From contig NZ_CADIKL010000005.1 in assembly GCF_902859945.1 (NCBI RefSeq), positions 186,001 through 250,000 on the forward strand: 64,000 nt of DNA. Direction: 5' to 3'. The position numbers were made by a program, and so were the translations under genes. Source of the DNA: Paraburkholderia caffeinitolerans. GTDB taxonomy: Bacteria; Pseudomonadota; Gammaproteobacteria; Burkholderiales; Burkholderiaceae. Under the pieces are notes generated by a model. That model saw only the letters and a list, made by a program, of their open reading frames with translations, searched no databases and was not told the DNA's origin. Shown here one piece after another: positions 1 through 8,525 of the stretch (the stretch's first letter is position 1; the number at the start of each line of letters is the position of its first letter).

Positions 1-489
1 TTCTCGCCCGATGTGCCGGGTCTGCCCACGCGCGAGCAGCGCGAAGCGCTGACCAGCGCGCGGCGCGAAGCTGATGAGCGCCGACAGATCAATGAGGCGC
101 GTGAGCGGTTCCTGAGCGGAGACTGGAAATACTCGAAGGAACAGCAGAAGACGCTCGATGAGGCACGCGAGCGCATCAAGGCGCAGGCCGCGCGCGAGGT
201 GCTGCGTGACGAGATCAAGGGTCTGCCGGAGCAGCAGCAGGAGAAGCTAATGGGGGAGTTCGAAAGCGCCGTGGCCGAGGCGCGCGCAACTAACCGGCCA
301 CTGGACGTGCCCATGCCACAGGTAAGCGAAGCAACGATCGCGGCCGTGCGCGAGCAGATCGAGCGGGAGCAACGGGGCCAAACTCCCGCAGCACAGCAGA
401 CCACCCGACAGGCGACGCCGGAGCGCGGACAGGACCCGCAGTCGCAGACCGCCGAACACGATGGGCCGACGCTCGAAATGGAACCATAA
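1..489 (+). CDS. C-terminal part of a probable conjugative relaxase/transfer protein (5' truncated by window)
   Basis: The reading frame is open from the first base, so this is the tail of a longer gene. A GTG at 13 is only an internal codon. The visible 160 or so residues are strongly charged, rich in Glu, Arg and Gln, and predicted to be helical, with repeated EARERF/DEARERI-like segments. The end is a low-complexity tail rich in Gln, Thr and Pro. Such tails are common on large TraI/MobA-type relaxases and LPD-domain proteins of Burkholderia plasmids. The gene sits 76 bp before stbB, followed by a TrbM gene, so a transfer function is inferred from context. No catalytic motif is inside the window, so the family assignment is tentative. 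Confidence 0.5.
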   Translation, partial: FSPDVPGLPTREQREALTSARREADERRQINEARERFLSGDWKYSKEQQKTLDEARERIKAQAAREVLRDEIKGLPEQQQEKLMGEFESAVAEARATNRPLDVPMPQVSEATIAAVREQIEREQRGQTPAAQQTTRQATPERGQDPQSQTAEHDGPTLEMEP

Positions 490-565
490 GGCGGCGGACA
501 ACAACGGGCGGCCGCGATCGCCTCGCGACCGTCATCGTCAAATCGAACAACAGGAGCAAACCATC

Positions 566-1279
566 ATGAAGATCGCTGTAATCAACTTCTCAGGCAATGT
601 TGGCAAGAGTACCGTTGCACATCACCTTCTCGCGCCGCGGCTGGAGGGTGCCCAGGTGATTCCTGTCGAGTCGATCAACTCGGACGACAGCGAAAAAGGA
701 TCGGCGATGCGTGGGAAGGAGTTTGGGGAACTGCAGGACAAACTCATGACCTTGCGGCATGCCGTGGTCGATATCGGCGCATCGAATGTCGAAGACTTTG
801 TCTCGCTGATGCGGGACTATCACGGTTCTCACGAAGACTTCGATGCCTTCGTCGTACCGACCGTTCCTGCGCTTAAACAACAGGTCGATACAATTTCGAC
901 ATTGCGCGCACTCACCGGAGAAATCGGTGTGCCGGCAAACCGCATTCGCGTCGTGTTTAACACGGTCACCAAGAAAGACGACGTGTCAAAGATTTTCTCG
1001 AAAATTTTCGACTACTACGCGGAAAACCGCAATTTTGTCTTGAATCGCGATGCGGTGATGTATGAGAACCCTATCTACGAAAAGATCAAGGCTTTCGATC
1101 GCTCCATCATCGATATTCGCAATGATCCGACCGACTATGTCGCGATGAACGCCGAAGCAATGGAGAGCGGGGAGCCCGAGGAACATCTTGCACAGATTCG
1201 CCAACTGGTTGCAATTAAACGTCTGGCCACGCGGGTAACCACCGAACTGGACGCAGTCTTCAAACTCGTGGTGCATTGA
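566..1279 (+). CDS. stbB: StbB-like ParA-type ATPase, plasmid stability/transfer
   Basis: This 237-residue protein starts MKIAVINFSGNVGKSTVAHHL. That is a P-loop of the ParA/MinD type with the StbB signature GNVGKST at residues 10-16. StbB proteins of IncW/IncN-like plasmids (also annotated TraL) act with StbA and StbC in plasmid positioning and conjugation. The frame is open upstream to 461, but the ATG at 566 puts the P-loop at its usual distance from the N-terminus and has an AGGAG box 9 bp before it. The stop overlaps the start of the next gene by one base, implying translational coupling. No stbA is visible on the left side. Confidence 0.85.
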   Translation: MKIAVINFSGNVGKSTVAHHLLAPRLEGAQVIPVESINSDDSEKGSAMRGKEFGELQDKLMTLRHAVVDIGASNVEDFVSLMRDYHGSHEDFDAFVVPTVPALKQQVDTISTLRALTGEIGVPANRIRVVFNTVTKKDDVSKIFSKIFDYYAENRNFVLNRDAVMYENPIYEKIKAFDRSIIDIRNDPTDYVAMNAEAMESGEPEEHLAQIRQLVAIKRLATRVTTELDAVFKLVVH

Positions 1280-1725
1280 TGGGCGCATCGGACGATTCGA
1301 TTCGCGAGGAACTGATCGGCGCAGTACTGGGTGAGCTATCGCTGCTGCGACGGGACGTGAAGGGCCTGTCCCGGCTGCTCGATACCACGGGCAAGCAGTT
1401 CAAGGACGACGGTGAACTTACGCTGCTGCGCTTCACATCCCGCTACGAGCAGTTCCTCAACCAGTTCGCAACATCGAGCACCGATGTGCTGGCCGAAGCG
1501 GGACGGTTTTCAGAGGCCCGGGATCAACTGCTTGGCGAGATCTCGCTCAGGCAGTACGACGAAGCCAACGGCCGAAGTCGCGATCTGCTACGCGACGTCT
1601 TGCGCGACGAGCGCGTCCGCGGCATCGGCCGAATCGAACTAGCCGTATGGACCGCGTGCGCCATGCTTGGCTCAGCGGTGCTCACGGTCGGAGCCCTTGC
1701 GGCGCTGCGGTTGCTGTCCATCTGA
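1279..1725 (+). CDS. Small membrane-anchored protein coupled to stbB (StbC-like position)
   Basis: A 148-residue protein whose ATG overlaps the stbB TGA (TGATG). A TTG one codon earlier is a possible alternative start. Most of the chain is charged and helical. A single hydrophobic segment of about 22 residues lies at the C-terminus (roughly residues 122-145), giving a tail-anchored topology. In stbABC-type operons the third gene encodes a small protein of similar size, so the position suggests an StbC-like role. The sequence alone does not prove it. Expression is probably coupled to stbB, and trbM follows after 11 bp in the same orientation. Confidence 0.6.
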   Translation: MGASDDSIREELIGAVLGELSLLRRDVKGLSRLLDTTGKQFKDDGELTLLRFTSRYEQFLNQFATSSTDVLAEAGRFSEARDQLLGEISLRQYDEANGRSRDLLRDVLRDERVRGIGRIELAVWTACAMLGSAVLTVGALAALRLLSI

Positions 1726-1736
1726 CTGGAGATCTC

Positions 1737-2051
1737 ATGAAACGATTGATCACTGTATTGATCTGCAGCGCGGCGGCCATCCCGACGATGGTGACGGCCG
1801 ACGACGACAACACCTCGGCCTGCGGTGTGGTGCTGTGCCTGGCAGGGCTCATGGACGGTGGCAATGGCGGCGGCCAATGCAATCAGTATGAACGTGACTA
1901 TTTTTCGATTGTGCGCTATCACCACGGGCATTTCGATCTGAGTGGCACGTCGAGCGCCCGGGGCGATTTTTTGAATCAATGCAATTCCGTCGGGAGTGAC
2001 CAGAAGAGTTCCGTGAATTCGAAATACGGCGGTGTCGAGAACGGCCCCTGA
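1737..2051 (+). CDS. trbM: TrbM/KikA-like conjugal transfer protein, secreted
   Basis: A 104-residue protein beginning MKRLITVLICSAAAIPTMVTA, a signal peptide with an Ala-rich cleavage region. The mature part contains the TrbM hallmark CGVVLCLAG followed by GGNGGGQC and a YFSI motif, with Cys residues suited to periplasmic disulfides. TrbM/KikA proteins are exported accessory factors of mating-pair formation systems. The ATG at 1737 was chosen over upstream in-frame codons because it gives a clean signal peptide and has a GGAG box 5 bp upstream. It is the last gene of the left transfer block and is followed by a terminator. The match is motif-based and good. Confidence 0.8.
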   Translation: MKRLITVLICSAAAIPTMVTADDDNTSACGVVLCLAGLMDGGNGGGQCNQYERDYFSIVRYHHGHFDLSGTSSARGDFLNQCNSVGSDQKSSVNSKYGGVENGP

Positions 2052-2111
2052 AGTGCTTCTCTCAGCCCGGCACGTCTGCCCTCGTGGATGCCGGGATTTC
2101 ACCGTCGTTGG

Positions 2112-2135
2112 CACCGTCGGCGACGGCGTTTTTTT
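2112..2135 (+). terminator. Rho-independent terminator after trbM
   Basis: A CCGTC / GACGG stem with a GGC loop (2114-2126) is followed by CG and seven T residues. It lies about 60 bp after the trbM stop and would end the stbB-trbM transcript. Confidence 0.75.
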
Positions 2136-2712
2136 GCAGCACATGATGTACGAACATTATTCGCCGAATACAACCAACCCTGCAGGAATCGCAGGTCCTG
2201 CCGGCAACGAAATCCTCGTCAATGAAAGATCCATCAAAGGGCTGGACACGACGCGCTCCGTCTGAATACCCTCATCCTGGGGCGGACGACCGCGAACCCC
2301 ATGGTTAGTGGCAAGTCGCGGTGGGTGCTCTCATGCGGCGGCAGCCAGTTTGGCAGCTTCGCTATACCCGAAGACGCAATGATGCATCATGCAGCGCTGT
2401 GGGGCGTTGGGGGAAACGGCGAATAAGATACGCGCGGTAAACTGCGGGTTGATGTTGAGGAAACTTCGATTAAACGCACTTCCGGGAGCCTGCTCCGGCT
2501 TATGGAGCCCGGGAAGAGACCTATCAGGCAAAGGCACTCGCGCCCCGTTTCGACGCGTCGACGGCCCAGGTTGCGCAACCCGCGCCTCGTTCGCGCAACC
2601 CGACGCAACTGCAGATGTCCATCATCGCGTGGCCTGTGCCGCGGGCCGAGACAGGATCCATGACAGGGATTCGCTATAATTTCCCGCGTCCCCTAAAGCC
2701 ATAACTTCAAAG
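2136..2712. other. Intergenic region without a supported gene
   Basis: Several short open frames occur on both strands, but none has a convincing start, ribosome site or recognisable sequence. A TATAAT hexamer at 2675-2680, 33 bp before the next gene, is a plausible -10 box, but its -35 is poor. Confidence 0.5.
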
Positions 2713-3171
2713 ATGTCATCCAGGCAGAACAAGTCGAGCCGCGGTCAAGGTCATCGATCCCTGACAAAAGCGCATCTGTTGCCGATGGACCGGTCTTCTG
2801 CCATTGAACGTTCACTAGCGTGTCATCTGGCGCTGGCTGCATGCCGCGACGGCCACGGCAATACCCATCTGATCAATGAGCTCATGCGTGCGGTGTACCT
2901 CGGCTGGTACCTGCAGCGGGCCGGCTATGGGAATCTGCCGGCCGAGCAGTTCAAAATCGCGGAATATGCCGTCGAGAACACGTTGGCTCACGCTCACGAA
3001 ACTGGCGAATGGCGGCTCGAGCCTGACGTCATCAGTGACTTTGAAGCGCTGCTGTGCCTGCATGACGCCCAGATCGCGAAAGCGCGGCTTCACGAGGTGC
3101 AGGACGCTGAGCGCCAGTTGCTGCATTTCTTGAAGGGGAAGAGCGACTCTCCGATTCCGGGGACGCCGTAG
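2713..3171 (+). CDS. Conserved hypothetical protein of Burkholderia mobile DNA
   Basis: A 152-residue soluble protein. The first 25 residues are basic and rich in Ser, Arg and Gly. They are followed by a compact helical domain with HLALAACRDGHGNTHLINEL and AVYLGWYLQRAGYG segments. I recall similar proteins being annotated, without functional proof, as Fis-family regulators in Burkholderia. I see no clear helix-turn-helix and give no function. The ATG lies 33 bp after a TATAAT-like -10. The gene stands alone between the transfer block and the DUF1488 gene. The balanced composition and long helical domain make it likely to be real. Confidence 0.65.
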   Translation: MSSRQNKSSRGQGHRSLTKAHLLPMDRSSAIERSLACHLALAACRDGHGNTHLINELMRAVYLGWYLQRAGYGNLPAEQFKIAEYAVENTLAHAHETGEWRLEPDVISDFEALLCLHDAQIAKARLHEVQDAERQLLHFLKGKSDSPIPGTP

Positions 3172-3322
3172 CAGAGTCTCTGACGAGCTAATTGTCGCGT
3201 GAAATATAAATAGGATTCCTAAATTTGACATAAAAGAAATGATCAACATTTGAACGGTCGTGCTTTTTTTGGTTTTTATCCGATGCACATCCACGCGACA
3301 CTCGTCGTCAGTCAACGGTCGG

Positions 3323-3592
3323 TTAACGGGTCAGAAAGTCGTTGACGGTCAGCCACAGCGGCTCGTCCGGCCGCGCGAGTAACTTTCTTTGTGCGACCGC
3401 GACGATGCGGTTGCGGCCGTTTTCAAATGTCTTGAGTGTGCGCGCCGCGTCGGCGTCGGGCGGTAGCCAGAAGTGTTCTTCGAGTGCAGCACGCGCAACC
3501 GCGCCTTCGGCGTCGCGGCCGCGGGCCGACAGCATGAAAACCACGGCGCGTCCGTCCGGCGAGACGGCGGCCGCGCGATCAAGAACTTCCAT
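3323..3592 (-). CDS. DUF1488 family protein
   Basis: An 89-residue protein starting MEVLDRAAAVSPDGRAVVFML. It has the DUF1488 features: an N-terminal beta hairpin, a region ALEEHFWLPPDADAARTL, and the closing FENGRNRIVAVAQRKLLAR segment. The start at 3592 is preferred over an upstream frame start at 3613 because GAGG lies 6 bp before it. The family is common in Burkholderiaceae and its function is unknown. The gene faces the preceding hypothetical gene (convergent) and is not obviously part of an operon. Confidence 0.75.
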   Translation of the reverse strand: MEVLDRAAAVSPDGRAVVFMLSARGRDAEGAVARAALEEHFWLPPDADAARTLKTFENGRNRIVAVAQRKLLARPDEPLWLTVNDFLTR

Positions 3593-4233
3593 GACACACC
3601 TCGACGATGTCATTCGCGGTCTTTGTATTTGTACTGCGCCGCGCAGCGATAAATTTACCAGAAGTCACAAGCCCATCGATCACCAACGACGTAACGATCC
3701 GGCGCGCGCCCGCCGCCCGTGGTTGCCTATCCCTTCCACCTGCTCCGCGCGAGGTGTGATTTCGTTCACTTCTGCGATGGGCTCGACGAACGGTAACGCC
3801 ACCCTGAGGTGGAGCGACTTCTTTTTGTACATCGAGCCCCCTGTCGCGACCTCAAACCCACCCCGGGACGGCACATCTTCGTCCGACCTCAGACGACCGG
3901 CGGGCTCACGCGCAGCGGGTGATCGCGCAGCCGATCGTACACCGGATGGTCGACAAAGTGCCCGTACTGCGGCGTCACCTGTCCACGTATTGACAAGACA
4001 ATATGAAGACTTTTTTAAACCCCCACGCCCTCCCCCTCATAGGTCATCAAAGCCGTTTGATTGTTGTTCACGATGCTGCATCACTCCACCTGGCTATCGC
4101 AAGCTGCGAAATCAAAAAAAGTAACCTTCGTCAATTTTGAAAAGCGCTGTGGCCAATCAACTTTGCAAACATCACTCAGCCAGGTCGCTAGATCAATTGA
4201 TATTGCAACGTGAGTCGTATTGACCCGAAGGTG
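3593..4233. other. Intergenic region without a supported gene
   Basis: About 640 bp between the DUF1488 and HPP genes. Long open frames are present only because of base composition; they look unlike proteins and lack ribosome sites. An AT-rich part near 4000-4200 may hold promoter DNA, but no element could be fixed. Confidence 0.5.
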
Positions 4234-4740
4234 CTAGCGACTCGGCCACGAACCGCGTTTGACAATCGTCCAGTAAAGCCATCCAATCAAGGCCAGCACA
4301 CAGGCCCCAAGGAGCGTCGGCAGCAGCAAGAAAGACCAGCTGGGCTGAGCCAAGAAGATGATGACCGGATTGCTTCCGGCCGGGGGATGGACAGTGCGCG
4401 TGAGCATCATCAGCATCGTTGCACATGCAGCGGCGGCGGCCATTGGCAGCCATCCTGGACCGAATAGCTGAAGAAACAGCAAACCGACCAGTGATGTCAG
4501 AACGTGTCCTCCGACGATGTTGCGCGGTTGTGAAAACGGACTGGCCGGAAACCCGAATAGCAGCACACAGGTTGCCCCGAAAGAGCCGAGTACCCACGGT
4601 TGAGAGGTTTTCGCGGCCAGCATGCCGACGAAAGCCACGGCCGCGAACGCACCCAGGCCGGCGAGCATGATGCTGCCGGTCCGGACGCGTCGCGCCGAGG
4701 CCCCGTCGACGCCGGAGGGAGCGGCGGACGGAGACGACAT
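4234..4740 (-). CDS. HPP family integral membrane protein
   Basis: A 168-residue protein with about four hydrophobic helices and the family signature HPPAGSNPVII near residue 118. HPP proteins are small inner-membrane proteins; some plant and cyanobacterial members have been linked to nitrite transport, but the bacterial role is open. The gene starts 8 bp after the formate dehydrogenase stop and reads in the same direction, so the two are probably co-transcribed. That position would fit a membrane partner for formate or another small anion, which is inference only. The N-terminal 20 residues are hydrophilic and the first helix follows. Confidence 0.85.
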   Translation of the reverse strand: MSSPSAAPSGVDGASARRVRTGSIMLAGLGAFAAVAFVGMLAAKTSQPWVLGSFGATCVLLFGFPASPFSQPRNIVGGHVLTSLVGLLFLQLFGPGWLPMAAAAACATMLMMLTRTVHPPAGSNPVIIFLAQPSWSFLLLPTLLGACVLALIGWLYWTIVKRGSWPSR

Positions 4741-4748
4741 GGGCAGCG

Positions 4749-5951
4749 TCAGCTCGTCTTGAAGCGCGCGGCTTCTTCCGAACCCTTCGTTGCGTTGCCC
4801 GCGCTATACGAGTGCGCGCCGACGCCGGCAAGTTTGCCGCCTTGCACGATCAGGTATTCATTGCGGATGGGCCTGCCTTCGAAGAAGCACTCGAGGATTT
4901 CGCGCGTGCCGGCGGCATAGCGAGCCTGCGCCGACAGACTGGTACCGGAGATGTGGGGCGTCATGCCATGGTGTGGCATGCTGCGCCACGGATGATCGGC
5001 CGGAGCAGGCTGCGGGAACCATACGTCGCCGCCATAGCCGGCTAACTGACCACTTTCCAATGCTGCGGCGACTGCATCGCGATCGCACAGTTTGCCTCGT
5101 GCAGTATTGATCAGATAAGCGCCGCGCTTGAAATTGGCGAGCGACTTCGCGTTGATCATGTGCTCAGTTTCCGGGTGTAGCGGACAGTTCAGCGTCACGA
5201 CATCGCACACTTTGGTGAGGCTCTCGAGACTGGTGTGATGAGTCAGGTTGAGTTCCTTCTCGACGGACTCGGGCAGGCGGTGGCGATCCAGATAGTGCAG
5301 CTTGACGTCATAAGGCTTGAGCAGCCGCAGTACGCGCAGACCGATACGGCCCGCAGCGACGGTGCCCACGTGCATTCCCTCGAGGTCATAGGAACGCTCA
5401 ACGCAATCGGCAATGTTCCAGCCGCCGTTGGTCACCCAGTCGTACGACGGGAGATAGTTGCGCACGAGTGCAAGCGTCGTCATCACGACGTGTTCGGCCA
5501 CGCTATTGCTGTTGCAGTAGGTGACTTCGGCCACCGTGATGCCGCGATCCATCGCTGCCTGCAGATCCGTGTGGTCCGAACCGATCCCCGCTGTGACGAT
5601 CAGTTTGAGCTTGGGTGCCTTCGCGATGCGCTCGGCGGTCATATAGGCCGGCCAGAACGGCTGCGAGATAACGATTTCGGCGTCACGGAGCTCGCGGTCG
5701 AGCACGCTGTCGGCACCATCTTTACTGGACGTCACGACCAACTGGTGATCTTTCGATTCGAGATATCTGCGCAGCCCCAATTCACCAGACACGCAACCTA
5801 GCAGATGACCCGGTGTGAAATCGATCGCTGCGGGCGTCGGCGCGGTTTGTCCGTCCGGATAATGGGTGATCGCAGGAATAGTGTCGCGTGCATACTTTTT
5901 CGGCATGCCCCTAACCGGATCGTCATACAACACGCAAACAATCTTTGCCAT
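4749..5951 (-). CDS. fdh: NAD-dependent formate dehydrogenase (D-2-hydroxyacid dehydrogenase family)
   Basis: A 400-residue cytoplasmic enzyme oxidising formate to CO2 with NAD+. It has the usual length and motifs of the Pseudomonas sp. 101 type FDH. These are the SQPFWPAY formate-site segment, TAGIGSDH, the YCNSNSVAEH Asn region, the Rossmann motif AAGRIGL with the NAD-selecting Asp in YLDRHRLP, the catalytic Arg in NTARGK, and the Gln...His pair in FPQPAPADHPW...MTPHISG. The ATG at 5951 matches the family start and has GAGTGAG upstream. An in-frame extension to 6029 runs through a hairpin and is rejected. HPP follows by 8 bp and a LysR gene precedes by 126 bp. In this locus it would finish oxidation of the formaldehyde released by the Ndm demethylases. 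Confidence 0.93.
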   Translation of the reverse strand: MAKIVCVLYDDPVRGMPKKYARDTIPAITHYPDGQTAPTPAAIDFTPGHLLGCVSGELGLRRYLESKDHQLVVTSSKDGADSVLDRELRDAEIVISQPFWPAYMTAERIAKAPKLKLIVTAGIGSDHTDLQAAMDRGITVAEVTYCNSNSVAEHVVMTTLALVRNYLPSYDWVTNGGWNIADCVERSYDLEGMHVGTVAAGRIGLRVLRLLKPYDVKLHYLDRHRLPESVEKELNLTHHTSLESLTKVCDVVTLNCPLHPETEHMINAKSLANFKRGAYLINTARGKLCDRDAVAAALESGQLAGYGGDVWFPQPAPADHPWRSMPHHGMTPHISGTSLSAQARYAAGTREILECFFEGRPIRNEYLIVQGGKLAGVGAHSYSAGNATKGSEEAARFKTS

Positions 5952-5977
5952 TTTTCTCACTCCGTTTGATTGAAAGA

Positions 5978-6007
5978 ATCGCCCCGACGGCGTTGTGTCG
6001 GGGCGAT
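5978..6007 (-). promoter_or_regulatory. Strong hairpin in the leader of the formate dehydrogenase gene
   Basis: An 11-bp perfect inverted repeat (ATCGCCCCGAC, 5978-5988, and its complement at 5997-6007) with an 8-base loop lies 26 bp upstream of the fdh start. There is no T-run after it on the minus strand, so it does not look like a simple terminator of the LysR gene. It may be a leader structure or a protein-binding palindrome. Confidence 0.5.
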
Positions 6008-6077
6008 GACTGGAGTCTCGGATTTCCAAACGAACGCGTCCAATCGTTTCGACGAATCCATAGATAAACGAGACTTA

Positions 6078-7016
6078 TCAAACGGCCACACGCTTTGAGC
6101 CTGACAGCAATGAATCGAATTGATGTTGCAGATCAAGCTTTACTGCCTCGGTCCACATGGCTGTTACCAGAGGCTGCATCGACGGCTTGTTGCGGGTAAT
6201 CAAGCCTATCTCTCGCGTGAGCTCTGGCTCGATACGGACCGCGCGCACTCGACGCTCTTTGAGGTCGTCAAGAACACTCAGTAGACTGTGTGGCAAGACG
6301 CTGTACATCCCCGCGTGTTGCACATTGGAGTGCAGTGCGAGCAACGAATCTGTTTCGAGCACCACGTTTGGTTGAATGCCCGCTCGCCTGAACGCCGCAT
6401 TTATCACCTGACGGTTTTGCATAGCGGTGCTCAGAAGGCAGAACGGGAGATTCGCAAGAGCGGCCCATTGAACTGCACTGCGCCGTGATTCCCCCGCCTT
6501 GTTCGCTGGGGAAAGAAGGAAATAACGCTCGCGATAGAGAGGCAAGACTTCGAATCCGGCCTGCACGCGCTCGTCCAGGTATGTGAAGCCGATGTCTATC
6601 TCGTATTCGTCCAACTGACGAAGAATGGCCTCAGAGCTTAAGGAGCGAACCGTGTAAGACATTTCACCGTACTTCGCGCGACAAGGCCCCAGCAATAGGC
6701 CGACAATCGGCAGCGTCGTCGGAATGAACCCAAATCTCAATGTGCCGTTCAGGCCGACTTGAGACGCGGAAGCGTCCTGTCTCATGTTCTCGAGCGCAGC
6801 GAGAGTTTGGCGGGCCCAACCGAGCACCCGCTCACCTTCTTCCGTGAATCCCAAGAAGCGGCGTCCCCGCTTGACGAGTGCCAGACCGAGTTCCGCTTCA
6901 AGGCTCTGTATTGCAGATGACAGCGCGGGCTGCGAGACATTGCATATCTCGGCGGCCTTTGCGAAGTGTTGCTCGGTCGCAAGAGTAACCAAGTACTTGA
7001 GTTGCCTGATGAACAT
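6078..7016 (-). CDS. LysR-family transcriptional regulator next to formate dehydrogenase
   Basis: A 312-residue LysR protein. The N-terminal winged HTH (MFIRQLKYLVTLATEQHF, then AEICNVSQPALSSAIQSLE) is followed by a periplasmic-binding-like effector domain. The start ATG at 7016 matches the family. An upstream TTG at 7040 is possible but has no ribosome site. It lies 126 bp upstream of fdh in the same orientation. LysR regulators of this subgroup sit beside formate dehydrogenase genes in Burkholderiales, for example FdsR, so control of fdh is likely but inferred from position. The effector is unknown. Confidence 0.88.
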   Translation of the reverse strand: MFIRQLKYLVTLATEQHFAKAAEICNVSQPALSSAIQSLEAELGLALVKRGRRFLGFTEEGERVLGWARQTLAALENMRQDASASQVGLNGTLRFGFIPTTLPIVGLLLGPCRAKYGEMSYTVRSLSSEAILRQLDEYEIDIGFTYLDERVQAGFEVLPLYRERYFLLSPANKAGESRRSAVQWAALANLPFCLLSTAMQNRQVINAAFRRAGIQPNVVLETDSLLALHSNVQHAGMYSVLPHSLLSVLDDLKERRVRAVRIEPELTREIGLITRNKPSMQPLVTAMWTEAVKLDLQHQFDSLLSGSKRVAV

Positions 7017-7549
7017 GGTGGGTGCGCTTTCGTCGGCCAAGAGGAAAGGGAGCTGGAATCAGGGCGCTCGCTTTAAAAGGCCTCGATTACAAGGAAAAGT
7101 TTTCAGCAGAAAAATCAGCCGCCCAGTTGACTGATTCACAGCCACGAACAACTCGCTGTATTCTGTTGAATATAACGCCAAGGCGCGATAACGTCTATAA
7201 GGCGTCGCCTCCGTTCAAGGTTGCGACCTGTCACGACGGCGCCGATGGCCCAGAAATCTGCAGCCGGCAGCTGCGGCGCGGCTCAGAACAGGGCACGTCA
7301 AGTTGCAACCGTGGGGATGATCAGAACAAGGCGCTCGCGTCCCAATTTTCAACGAGACATGCAATGAGGAAGCTTGTTCCAGTATCGAGGCTGACGTATA
7401 GCCGCTATTTGCTGGCGGCACCTTGCGGCCCACAAGACAGCGTTCTACCCTGAATCTTGATGCCACGAACAACGCTTCCGGTTGGCTGCAAATCTGCGTC
7501 GTTACACCGGCCAACTTTCCACCCTTTGCAAGTTCGTAGTGGGGAAAAC
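7017..7549. other. Intergenic region, divergent promoters expected
   Basis: A 530-bp gap between two divergently read genes (LysR and a flavin reductase-like gene). Overlapping small frames look non-coding. No confident promoter hexamers or palindromes were fixed. Confidence 0.4.
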
Positions 7550-8251
7550 ATGCACGACGATAGGATTCCAGCTGTTGTCACGGGAAAGCGGCCCGTCGCA
7601 CAAGGTTACTACGCTGTTGAATTTGAGATGACGCTCAACTCGGAGCTGCCACCGTTTGAAGACGGTGCGATAGTAGATCTTATCCGCCACAACGGGATTG
7701 ATTCCAGGCACTCGCTCCCGTTGTGGCACGACTCTTCACGACGGAACGCATTCGTAGTGCACGTGCGGCAAGAGCCGGAAGAAAAATGCGAAGAATTTCG
7801 TCTGCTTTCTTCGTGGAACCGAGGGGACGAGATTTATCTCGGAGCTCCTCGGGGCGCTGAGGTAGCGATAGACCCACGCGCGCGCCATATTCTGTTTTCA
7901 GCGGGTGTGGGAGCAACCGCAATTGCGGGCTTTGCGAGAAGACTTGCCTCCACAGCGGGATGTTGCTTTGAGGTTCACAATTTCGCGCGGACGCCTGAAC
8001 GGCTAGTCTTCCGCGCTGAGTTAGACGAGCTAAGTGAGCGTGCTCAAATCCGACACCAAATCGGGCTCAGCGAGGAGCAGATAGCCAATGCGACAGCCCA
8101 CGCTGTCAGCCCTACTCAAGCGAACTCGCGAGTAATCTGCAGCGGACCACCTGCCTTTATGGAACTTATCGAACGGCAAGCCCTCCAGTGGGTCTACCCG
8201 TCCAATGTCCATAAAATCATTCTCGGAGAAACAACGCTCGATGTGGCGTGA
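7550..8251 (+). CDS. Ferredoxin-NADP reductase-like flavoprotein lacking the iron-sulfur domain
   Basis: A 233-residue protein resembling the FMN/NAD module of phthalate dioxygenase reductases. It has an N-terminal beta-barrel with a flavin motif SRHSLPL (in place of RxYS), a nucleotide-binding ILFSAGVGATAIAGF segment and a CSGPPAFMELI segment matching the CGPxxM motif. It ends at TLDVA, where family members continue into a plant-type 2Fe-2S ferredoxin domain, and it has no Cys cluster. The ATG at 7550 has GGGGA 5 bp upstream. It stands alone, convergent with a LysR gene. It could serve a separate ferredoxin or oxygenase or be a truncated relic. NdmD in the same locus is complete, so it is not needed there. 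Confidence 0.75.
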   Translation: MHDDRIPAVVTGKRPVAQGYYAVEFEMTLNSELPPFEDGAIVDLIRHNGIDSRHSLPLWHDSSRRNAFVVHVRQEPEEKCEEFRLLSSWNRGDEIYLGAPRGAEVAIDPRARHILFSAGVGATAIAGFARRLASTAGCCFEVHNFARTPERLVFRAELDELSERAQIRHQIGLSEEQIANATAHAVSPTQANSRVICSGPPAFMELIERQALQWVYPSNVHKIILGETTLDVA

Positions 8252-8525
8252 GACGCCGCCTCGGTCGGCGAACAGACGGCACGATGTGCTGGCGCGACCG
8301 ATATTTCGCCAAGCAGCATCAAACGAAGAGAGTGACCGACGCTAGCGGGCCGAGGTTGAAGTAGAGTCTCACCTTCCAACGATGCGGAATTAATTAAATC
8401 GACGCTATCTTCGACGTCTTAGAAAATCGCGCTGGCCCTTGGTACGGTACGTCGCAATGGGTTGGATTCCGTAGACTGAAGCGGGCTGGGTTTTCATGGG
8501 TCAGTGGGGTGCTTTGGAGGTTGCG

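Noticed and set aside
2331..2608. Minus-strand frames ending in GYSEAAKLAAAA as a phasin or transposase tail
   Set aside because: No diagnostic motif; could not be matched to any family by reading.
3342..4124. 260-codon plus-strand frame
   Set aside because: Overlaps the DUF1488 gene on the opposite strand, has a Ser/Arg/Pro-rich product typical of high-GC shadow frames, and no ribosome site.
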